A stretch of 64,000 bases of DNA from Siderastrea siderea (lineage: Eukaryota; Cnidaria; Anthozoa; Scleractinia; Rhizangiidae): NCBI GenBank assembly GCA_964030785.1, contig OZ034969.1, positions 37,534,001-37,598,000 of the forward strand, given 5' to 3'. Positions 10,701-22,700 of the stretch are shown here, one piece after another. The notes beneath the pieces are model-generated. The model was not told the DNA's origin, ran no database searches, and was given only the letters and a program-made list of their open reading frames with translations. The position numbers were made by a program, and so were the translations under genes. How positions within the stretch are numbered: the stretch's first letter is position 1; every line of letters begins with the position of its first letter.

Positions 10701-13700
10701 GTGAAGTTTTTTTTAACCGAAAACTGAAAAAAGTGAAAAAGGTACTTTAGTGCATCGACTCGGAACACACAAACGGAATTCTGCTGAAGAATCTCACCTC
10801 TATCTAACATAACGTTTTCGCGACTGACTGTGAAATTTTCAAAGGTAAATTTTCCGCAAGAGTAATATATTCGCTTCTGATTGTTTCATAAACAATGGAA
10901 CTGACTGCGATAACGTCATAGCTTGCACATGTGCCAAACCGTGAAACCGTGAAACTGTGAAACCATCTCTGTGAATATCAAATGATATCCCCCAGTTTTC
11001 AAAACTTAAGTTTACAAAAAAGTTTGTTTGTGTAATATTTTAAAAGGTGCACGGCGTTCAGCGAAAATGTTTGGAGGACAAATACCCTTATTTGCCTTTA
11101 AACATGTGCAGGAATATTTGTCATTGGACATAATCTGTTCATCAAAGCTCAAGTTTTCTTCGAGCTTCGTTCTTGGAAAATCTGTTCCCTTCTCCGAATA
11201 AACACTATCTTCAGTTTGCATACGTATAATATGCAATTGAAGGGCTCCGTGGAGAAACGGCGTGAATGACAACTTGGTCTTGAAATTTCTCCAAATTAGC
11301 TTTTTGGCTCACAGACTTTTTATCTTGTTAATACTTAGTTCTACATTTAGTTTGTATTCAAAGATTAATTTGAACAATAAGCTTGTTACTTTTCCCTGAA
11401 AACCTGAGCAACTGAAACGAAGCATGAGTTAACTGATTTTAGCTGAAACCAAAAATATCAACCAAGAACTGGCCAGGCCCTTTTGTTTTAGTTAATGATT
11501 TTTTGGGATAAATAGTAAGAATCCTTGAATTCTGAGTTGATGTACCGAGAAGTTTGCACCTTATTATTGATAAATCTTTATCTTATTATAAGTACATGTT
11601 GGACCATACAACTGAATTGGTCCAGAGGCGCCCAACTTAAAATTGGCTTACCTCAGCATGTGATCCCCGTCATGAGATTTAACCAAATTAACAAGCCCAT
11701 GAAGCACCTTTTCCACTATCGAGGTTACCCGATTTATAAAACACATAACAATGCCTGCCTGAATTGTCAACTAAGGACATTTACACTAAACGTTGTGACG
11801 GTTGTCCCTTACTGGGAAAAGATTGTTTACTGGTACCCAGATTCGATACAAGATACATGAAGAACTCGCTCACATATTGAGGTTCTATCCTATGGATAGC
11901 CTGAGAACACAGCCGACTCTTGCGAGGTCGCCACTTGAGCCCTCGCAAAACGAGGTCTGAGTAACGAGCGCAGAAATTCCATACTGATGACGCGTCACTA
12001 GCCAGATCTAGGTAGTGCTTCTGATTTGTTTAAACGAAATTCCATCGCTTTTCAACCAATCAGAAGCACTACCTAGATCTGGGTAGTGACGCGTCATCAG
12101 TATGGAATTTCTGCGCTCGTTACTCAGACCTCGTCTTGCGAGGGTTCAAGTAGCGACCTCGCGAAATATCGGCTGTTAGTTTCAATGAATATGGAGTTCC
12201 ACATTTGCTCCACAGTTTCTTAATATGTAGATACAGCCTGTATTTATACATATACCAGTTTTATTATCAGGCAAGTAAGTTGCAATATTAGACTAGTAGC
12301 ATTTTTAACTTTACGTTCACTTATTATTATATTATTACAATTTATTTTGTAGACAACCCACAGGCTTTTTAGCTTTAACATTCATCTAGTAAAAAAGGCT
12401 ATCTATCTATTTATAGCTGTCACATATATTGAACTTTTCTTTTCCTTAAGATAAATTCATTGCACATTTATTTGCATTATTTAGGTTCATCGCTCTTCAC
12501 TACAAACGTGTAAGGAATGGCTTGATGAATTAAAGAAGTACAATAGGAGTGGAAAAGTGAGGACAGCAGTCCTAGTTGCACTAGACATTTTGTCCTCTAA
12601 CGGGGAAAACCTGAAGAGATGCCATGAGGTAGGTATTACTAAGCAGTTATAAACTGAATTCAAGATGATAACTGTATAACTAAGGGGATTGCCCATAAAA
12701 ATGGCCATTAGAATGGTTCTACTTATTTGTAAGGTTGAATAGTACGTAATGTCAAACTGAGTTTTTCATGAAACATTCAAGGTGCAGGTGTTTTTTACTT
12801 ATGCTGCAGATAGTAGACTATCTTGTTGATTTAACGTCCAGCCTGCGGATGGGAACCACCAGCGATATTCTTTCAACTTCATTGGTTATTGGGTCCTTAG
12901 TGGATTGGTCGGATGGTGATGTTAGAGTGAGTGTTTCTAAAATTTGTCACCAAGGTTGTGGCATAACCTCAGCGACTATTCTCCATTTTTTTCAAAGCAT
13001 CGTTCGGGTTGTAATGACAAAGAAGAAAGCAGGTGACAGAGCTCATTTTTACCTTAGATGTATTTCCTTGCATTGCTCCTTTATTTAGGCCACTTGTGCC
13101 TATATGGGTAAAGTGGATGTGCGCATAAGGGTACCCAGCAAAGAAAACATTATTTGAGTAAAATAATAAGTATGCCAATTCATTGTTATGAAGTTCATCC
13201 AAACGTCTTGGTACCATTGTAGTTCGGTGTTTTTCGAGACAAAGCATTTATTTATGACCTCTATTCACTTTTGTAAATGTTGCCATCATTATCCACCTTT
13301 CTCAATGACCACTATCCGACCACACATTTTACACTACAACATCGAATAGTAGTAACAGAAGCTCTTTCGTTTCCTTTCTTGTTTTTGTTTTCTTTTGTTT
13401 TGTTTTGTTTTTTTGTAAAATAATTCGTTCATCTCTCTTTCAGTTGGATAAAGCCCTGAAGAAAATAGTGGTAAATGCCAGAGAAAAATTGAGAATTTTG
13501 GGAGCAGTCCATGATTTGAGCTTGTCCCTGTTAATGGAAAACCTCGTGTTAACCATCGGTAAAGCCATGAAGACAAGTTCACATAAAGCAAATTTTACAA
13601 ATCAAGAAACTGCTTTTCAGAAAAAGGTATTTGACATATTGAGTATAACATATTGTTTAATTTTGTTTTTCAATTTGTCTGTAATATCTCACCCACACCA

Positions 13701-16700
13701 AGCCTTAGCAGGCTGAAAACCTATTGCGTTACCGGACTTCAACATCGGTTTAGGCACGCACGTTGCTCCCTGGAATGTACTGACTTCAACGTGGTTTTTT
13801 AACCCAAGGATTTTACGACCTTCTAACTTGAGCCAATGTTGTATTTCCCTAAAGAACTCAATAGGTTTAAGATGCATTCTTTTTGTCAGGTAAAGCTGAA
13901 AATGGCTGTCAAGGTATTGACGAAACTCGCACCATGTGACTAGTAGGTTTATTGAAGAACGGTCCTTTCTAATTCTCTCAAAAAATGCACAATAACTGTG
14001 TAAGATATAATATTCAAATTTATAATGTGCTCATCACCCTTATGTTCAAAGTAATAAAAAAACCTGTACCCTCAGTACATCAGCGATTTATTTGTAACTG
14101 ATAAGAAAACGCACAAATAAAATTGAAGTTAAAGAAAACTGTAAATATTCCAAACTCTGACTTAGGCAAGCATTCTATGAGGTACCTGGATCAGATACAC
14201 TTGAGGCAAAATGGGATAAACTTGGAGGAATTTATTATCACTTGAAGCGTTCAGACGAGGTTTTGGGAAGTTTTAGGTTAATAATTTAGCTAGCAATATG
14301 ATACAGAAACGATTTTTTTCATGTAGTCCTGACGCAGACGTTTACATTACTGTGCTATGGGTGGGGAGGAGAAACTCTTGTAAAATTCATTCTTATTTAT
14401 AGTTTTTGTTTGTTTACGATTCAGTATCCCAGTGTAACAGACATAGACTTTTACACTTGAATTAAGTTATTATTGCTGCAAATCAACAATTACGATTACA
14501 TACAATTCTTTTGAAATACTATTAACTGGGATAAACTCATACCCATTACATTTTCATGTGGTTGTAGTTTTATTGTAGTATGGTGAAAAAGAGCTTGAAA
14601 CAGAGCAGTGAGCCAGACCAATGAGCAACAATTTCGGAAACGGCTCATTCTTTTATCTAACGCAGTGTTTTTCTCACTCAGAACATCAACCGCACGGAGA
14701 CTCTCCTATTCCTGAAGGATCTACTGATGCAGGGAATTCGCCAGTCACTGAAAACATCCGCAGGGAACAAAACAGTCACTTCAAAATATCTCAGCGTGAC
14801 AGTGCTGTCTATACACATAAACGACGTTTACAACTTGAAACTGAATGTACACCGAAGCAACTTAATGATCCCAGATCTCAGGATGGTTTTGAAGGAAATT
14901 ACGAATGACAGCAACCCACTGTTTTTAGAGGTAAAATGACTGATATTTTTTAAATATGCATTCTGTTCGTTACACTTTCAGACTGTTTCATTTTTTTCAG
15001 CCACATCTTTTTTAACTCACTGGTGGCAACAACACGTCAACTCAAAATGGTAAAGGCTTTGACATCTTTCGACGTAAATAAACGGTGATTTTAATTATTT
15101 AAATTTTGCCGTATTTAAAGTCGTGCACAAAATCCTTGGGTAAACACAAAACAAAGGACCAGAAATTAATACATTTAAGTGAGGTCTTCGAAATAAAAGT
15201 CGAACAATACTTTTAAAACCATACTCGCTAAAAAGATATGTTCGGATCAAGTCCACTGACATTTTTTTGAAACTATTAAACAAGCGCCTAATAGAGATGT
15301 TTCGCATAGTCACTCCATGTGATAATGTCCACTATTTCAGTGGATTTAGTAGAAATACCGAGGAGGGTAGCTTGTCTTTTTTCAAAGGACGTAAACAATT
15401 TTTGGTCGGCAGAATATTTAATTGATGTTTTATTGACTTTCCTTTGGCTAAGAAAATACCCATGCATTGATACTTTAGCTTTGTTCTTTGACGTTAGCCG
15501 ATCAATTATTCGTAGTGCCGTTCCCTTTTTGTGGCGGTTTTTCTCGGGGCAGGTTGCGTGCCCGTTCATAGCGGAGTGGGATTTGATGAGGGGGATATTG
15601 TTCGTCTTTTGACTCCTTTCCGGGCTGCACAGATTCAGCGAATGCCCAGATATGACGGGCTCGTGCACGCAATTTCAACTGCAAGCTTTCAAAATGCAAC
15701 GTAATCGCGGAGCACACAATTAAATATGTAAAAACCTATGAAGAAGGTGGTCTCAGCTAGTCGTTGTGGGACTAAGTACTTTTCTTGCGCAGAAGCACGT
15801 TGTGCTATTTGACACTATTACAGCAGAGTTCCCGCGAAAGTGGAGTAGAGTAAACTTTAAGAAAGCATAAGATGTTTTGAAAGTATTTTTTTGTTGAAAG
15901 TCAACCATGATTCAAGGGGTAATATGACTAAGAATACGGAATAAAGATGATTTGGCATGAGATAATACAAAACGGTTTATAAATAAAAATTGAAGGAGAA
16001 TGATTTACGGACAATAAGAATAGCGCCTACATAAACGCTGTTCTCAAAACCTTTTTATCAACGTCCGCGAGTCGCGGCCTAGCAGTTAGTTTTTCTTTTT
16101 GGCCGATGCATGTTGCACGTTCATTTCTGACCAAAACTGGTCTCCTGGGTATTTCTACTAAATCCACTAAAAGTGGATCCTTAGCATATGGACTGGCTGT
16201 GTGCGAAACATCTCTAATTCACCAGTTCGCAACACATTTGGTGGGCAACGTAATTAAGGTGGCTTATTACAGTTTTTAACCTTTTCAAATCTTTATTTTA
16301 AAGCCAACAGGAGTTGGGTCATTTGTTGCTACAACGGTTGAAAGAAATGATATTATCCTGGAAAAGAAATACGAGAAGCGTAGAAAATGTCAAATATGAC
16401 AAACCAAGCGCTAGGAGGGGACTGAAAACTAGACTTTTTCCGCCACAGGACCCTACCTCTGTTATATTTGATATTTTCTAAGCTTATCGTAGTTCTTTTC
16501 CAGGATAATTTCATTTCTTTCAACTGTTCAAGTAGCAACAAATCACCCAAAAGAAAACTTTTGTTGGCTTTAAACTGAAGATTTGAGAAGGTTATCTTTC
16601 TCTTCTGAAAACTGTAGTAAGCCACCTTAAAATGTTTGTTTCTAAAGCGGTTATGTCATTTTGCAGATGTGGAGTACTCCTTTTAACCCTTTTTCCTGGG

Positions 16701-19700
16701 ACAAAAGCAGTCAAAGGGTGACAACACATGTGGCAAGCTTAGAGGTCAGAGACGGTAACGGCAACCTAATACCTATCTCTGGACTGTCACCGGGAATTAC
16801 TATCTTAGTACCTCTTGGCCAACCAGCTCCTTACCATACAATTACGTCACTTGGCAAACTTGGAGTGCTAAGGCATCACAATATCAGCGTTAAGCATGAA
16901 CATTCCATGGTTGAGATCTTGATAGTACCTCAAGACAGTCAGATCACTATCTCATATCTCAAAGTAACGCAACCCAATAAAGTATCACCGCGAAAAACGC
17001 CTTTGGAATGCAAACGTGCACAGGGAGAGTGGTTCCATAAAGGAAGCATCACTTGCAAAGGAAAAACTAATGTGACAGTCTCCTTTATTGCATTCCATCC
17101 TGGTAACTACCTTCTTGAATCAGAGTTTCGTGTTCAGCAAAACAGGGAAGAGGATGTCAAAGAAAACGAAGACCAGGAGCAATGCATCAGGATCAAGGGA
17201 CCTCCAAGGCCACAAATAGAAAACGTAAACTACACGTTTACAGTTAGTGAAGCTGCTTGTCTTTTCTGGGACTTAAATGAAAATAACTGGAGCACTAAAG
17301 GATGTAAGGTACAAAATATGCATCGCCGTTTGTGTCTCTGTGCTTGTATATTCTTTCCCGTGACTTAAGCTGGACAAACCTAGCGTCTTTATACGCTCTT
17401 TGTGGTGAAATTGATCGCCAGGAATATCAGTTTTCCAATCACGGAACCGGGCACACTATCTAGGCAGTAGCCAGTGATATTTGCAAAACAGCTGGCAAAT
17501 GTAATTATTCGAAACCTGAAATGTCAGATATCGGCAATTTAGATAGCTCATCACAGCAATCAGGCAAAAACTGCCGACATGTAGATGGGAGCAAACCTTC
17601 TGCTAATTGCCGTCAAGAGCGGTGAAAATCGCTCATTGTGACCCTGCTTGGGAAAATGTACCCACCTATCGAGTTTTGTATCAAATATGCTAGTAAAATA
17701 TCTGCCCACTAATAATCATCCCAAACGACCACTCTTGATTCCTTAAACCAGTTGTAAATCAGTCGTAGACAAATGCTGATTATATAATACTCCTGAACTG
17801 CAATGTGTGTTGTTGTTTGTGCATGATTATCACATCTCCAAGAACACAACCTTTGGTTAAAACAAAGGTCATCACCTACACTGTACCTCTACAATAACAG
17901 TAGCGATAATGTTAATGACTCCTTGCTGTCATTCAAAGGTAGAAGAAATAATCAGCAACTCCGCCCTGAAGTGTTCTTGTACTCACCTGACCTCATTTGC
18001 TGGGGGACTTCTGGTACCGCCAAATGAAATCAACTTAAAAGAGGTGTATAGTGAGCTCCGATCTCCCGAAGACACCGGTAAATTTCTAGTCCTTGCAACG
18101 GTCGTAATCTGTTTGTTCGTTTACGTGATTGCAGTTCTTTGGGCCAGGAGGTTTGACAACAAGGATAAGGCTGAGGTAAGACATACTGTACAGTAGACTT
18201 ATAGTAGTAGCAAAATTGTCTAGTAATGGATAACAGATACCTTTATTACAAGTACGAATTAATGCTAAGGTCAAAGACGGAACTACCGAGATTGGCAGAA
18301 ATATATGAACATTTAATGGCTGACTAAACAGAAGCAACTAGGAGGTGTTGTACATAAAGCCACTGTTGGGTACGGACTAATACCAAACTGGTCAACTCAC
18401 TCAGAGCCAACACAATTACCTGCACCGTGCATACATGTTACCAGCTATCAGCATAAAAGAAACTAGGTAAATATCACTAACAACACAAGGATAATAATAG
18501 ATAAATAATAGAGAACGGGCAGAAAAATCCCGGTAAGTTAACCAATTAGATCAATAACCAGAGACAGAACTGATGAAAAACCATGTTCTTGACTTTTCAC
18601 ATTTAATCAAAAGGTCAACGAACGTCACAAACTACAGTGGTTTTCCAGACTTCTTGACACGAATACATTAGACACACACTGAGTCTCTTGGGTTTCAAAC
18701 ATTTACTAAGTTAGATAAATTTGTAATCTCAAATTTGTAATCCTCAGGTCCAAGATACAGAACCTTTAGTTATCTGTGCTGCGTCAGAAACAGAAAGTCA
18801 CAAATACGAGTTGACAGTAAATACGGGTGTCTGGCCAGGTGCAGGAACAACAGCTAACGTGTCTTTCATCATCTACGGCGTTGAAGGCAACAGCGGTACT
18901 CTAAACATGAATGAAAACGGTAGTACTGCCTCCAAACTAATCTTCACCCGAGGGACTGAACGAAAGATTGCAATCATTTTGAAAAAAGACATAGGCGAGA
19001 TTTACTCACTACGTGTTTGGCATGACAACTCAGGCGATGCCCCTTCATGGTATTTGGAGGACGTAACCATTACAAATCCTAACTCTGGTAGCTGTTGGAA
19101 ATTCGTGTTCGAGACATGGGTTAGTCTAGAGGATGAATCATACTCCAGTGAGGTGCTTCAAAACCCCGTCTGCTCCGGTCCAAAGATAACAACGACAGCT
19201 TTAAGGGAAGTGTTTTCCAATGGCCATCTCTGGTTGTCAATCATTACCAAAACCCCAGAAGACCCTTTTACCAGAGTACAAAGGATTTCATCATGCATTT
19301 GTCTGTTGTTCTGTACAATGGCTGCTAATGCTGCATTTTATTACTGGGGAACGCAATCACACCAAACCGTCAACCTAGGACCACTTAAGTTTTCTGCAAG
19401 ACAAGCTATCGTCAGCATACAGAGCAGCATTCTTATCTTGCCCCTGCACCTCGTCATTCTGTTGTTGAAGAAAAGCTCAGCACGTTTAGAAAGCGACCAC
19501 TCTCGCCCATATCTTTGTTTGTTCTACATGACAAGTATTCTGTGTGCGTTGATGGCTGTTGCTTCAGCTGCCGTGACCATTGCCTACAGTCTTGTGTGGG
19601 GAAGCGAGAAAAGCCAAGAGTGGATTTCTTCAGTCACCACCTCTTTTCTTCAAGACGTTCTAATCGTGCAACCATGCAAATGCCTTCTTCTTGCCTCTCT

Positions 19701-22700
19701 TGCGGTGTTGTTTTCAAAATCCAAAGTAAAGGAGGCTTTTGCTTATCAACAAAGGGAAGGTGGGATGCCACTGAAGAAAACTCCGGCTATTTCAATGACG
19801 TCCAAGAAGTTATCAAAGCTAAGAATGGAAAGTGTCGCCAAAGCCAAACGACGTTTGTCCATTCGTCAAGCATGCTTCTATTCAGCATTTCTTGTGGTTC
19901 TTGGAGTGCTTTCGTATGGAAATAGAGACTCGGGACGATACTTTCTATTCAAATCACTCGACGATCATATTGGGAATTTTGAGAAGGTAATTGAACTTTG
20001 TGCATTTAAGAATTTCACCATTGCCTGTGAAAATTTAATTCACAAAAAACATTGTACAATCAGAACAATGACTCCAACGTTGTTTACCTGAGCCAGTAGG
20101 CAACATAATTTTAAATTTCTCAAGTTTGGACATAATGATAGAGACGATCGGTTGGGATTCATCATATCTGTTAAAATCTATTCTCTGTAAGGTAAGGGAC
20201 CAATTTGGAACATTGGTAAGCTGACAATGTCCGTTTTAAACATTTTAGTTCTCTCCAAAATCAGGAAGATTTAAGACAGGATGAATTGCTTGGTTGTGTG
20301 CGATTCAGACTAGGCAGAAAAATACAGTTATTGTTAAGGTCGGCAGGCACGGAGTGTGTATTTCAGGAAAAAGGCCCGTGTAACAGCCATGTTCTTGGGA
20401 CCAAATTGTTTCAAGGAACGTTTCACCGGCAAAAATCTTGGAGAGCTAATCGTTTTCTATTTGATTGAAACCGGAGTGCCCACCTTAAAAAAAGGCAACT
20501 TTAAGGCTTCAAAAAAAATATATTTAAACGGCTTCACTGGAGTGCAGACTTCAAAAGACAACTTTGAGCCTCTCGAAAGAAAATAATTTTAACGGCTTCA
20601 CTTCTCGTAGTGATTTTTTTTAGAAGTGAATTATTTCATTCACACAGGACTCCATTTCGTGGAGTTTTGGTGGAAATAAGATGCAGAATTATGTTGTTGC
20701 CACAATGATTCTACATCCGAAAAGCTCAATTTACTGAGGTTGGAGTTCTTTGTGATTGACAACTTGTTTCCCGTTCTGTATTTACAACACTCAGCTAGGC
20801 AAAAGCGTTTGTAGCTAGACATTTTGAAACTGGAACCAAATCTTCCAGAGAATGATTGAAAGTGTCTCCTCAAGACCCTCAAATTGCATTTTTACCTCGT
20901 GATTGCAGTAGCAACCAAGAGATTATGCGACAACATAAAGGGGTATTGGGCTCCAGGGCCCCAAGACGAAAAATTCGGGGCTCTAGAGCTCCATTGCTCC
21001 ACTTCAGGGTTGTATTTGACCAGAATGAGCATTTCAGTCCGGACTCTAAGTAGCGAAATCCATTGGGCTCCAGGCTTCGCGACAAAAACAGGCCCCCAAA
21101 GACCCCCTTTAGGACCTTGATTATGGGAGAGAAACTTATTGGTAAAATACAAAACTTTCCTCGCAGAAATTACAAAATGTAACAAACACACGAGCAAAAA
21201 AGCATCAACAACCACGAGATATCCCGGTCCGTGGGACGGTTATTTAGTCATAACTGGTTATCAAAGGACATGTCCAAACAACGTCCAGGGAAAACAGTAC
21301 AGAGTACTAGTACTAAATGCAAAAGTACAAAGGGGCCTGGATGGTAGTGCTAAAGGTACATGTTTAGACCGGTTTTTGTCAGATTCTTCCTCTTGGCTTG
21401 TGAAAGAGTTCTGATTTTCTTCACCCGTAGGAAATACAAACGCAAGCACAAACTGAAGGGCCATCTTGGAAAGGTGCTCCAAACGTGCATGCACATCTGG
21501 AAACCTCTTTGCTTGCATTGGCATCGTAACCAAATTGGTTTCTTTCGTGCATGTACATCTGCATTATATATGTAAACTCTAAATTCGAAGAAATTCAAAA
21601 ATTCAAAATTCAACTCTCTGAACCCAGCCTGCGTAAAAAGGTGACACATGACAGCGACATTTAATCGCAGACCCATAACCATCTGCAAAAACAAATTATT
21701 TCATGCACTTGCAAAAGATCGTGAGGAGTTTTCGCATTCAATTACTTCATGGAACACCATCGAACATTTACGTTAACATGTTTATGCAAAAACAAACGAC
21801 TCTCGATTATCCACAACTGAAAGACAAGAAAGTAGAGATATTTAATTACAAAAGAAAAAATATAAATAGAGATTGTCATCGCTTTGACAATATGAATATA
21901 ACTACTAGTTTGAACCTGTAAATGTACTTGACGGAAGGTATTCAAAAAGTCGAACGCAAGGATGACTACAAAACTGAGCATATTAGAGACATTTCATATC
22001 CTAGTTAAAACCAGATTGTAACACTAGTACAAATAAACGCATAGGACATCTACCAAATAAAAATTAGCTGCTAAAAAATCAGACCGTTTACAAGGCTGTT
22101 GTAACTGTTTCATAAATTCCACCTGGTCGTTCATGAGTGCTTATCAGGCTTGATCAGCTAAATTAGGTAAATTACCTCTCGTATGAATTAAATTTCCTAT
22201 TCAAGGCTGTTTTCACTCTGTTAAGTGCCGCGACGTTCCAAAATTGACAATTTAATAGACAAAATTATTTCCATTTACACGTGATGAATATGACGAGACT
22301 GTAGCCAAGTTGGTGATGCAAGTCGTGTTGGTTATTATAAAAAACCAATTGCAAGGCTGATCGGACAGCTAAGAAGGGTAATAATTTTTATTGCCCTTCT
22401 TAGCTGTCCGATCAGCCTTGCGATTGGTTTTTTGTTTTATTCAACATTGCTGATCCTGATCTACACCAAGATCCGGCTTCACCTCGCTACTGTTTGTCCA
22501 AGTGGTCCTTGCATCGAGTTACCTGATTTGGTTATTATACCCTTTTACTACATACCAAATGACTGGATATTGTTTTCCATGCGCTCTGATTGGCTACTCA
22601 AACTGGAGATAGTATCTGCCATTCGCCTCCCGGCATTTCTCTGGATTTAGTGCGCGAGTTTTCCCTCATTTCTCAGAAACCAAGGAACAATTTGCTGCCG

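Noticed and set aside
11525..11860. A 111-codon plus-strand frame
   Set aside because: No domain resemblance, no splice sites in phase with the neighbouring polycystin exons, and ordinary AT-rich composition.
15319..15668. Overlapping ORFs on both strands inside the 15.3-16.2 kb element
   Set aside because: Neither has transposase motifs, and the element is short, so these are probably chance open frames.
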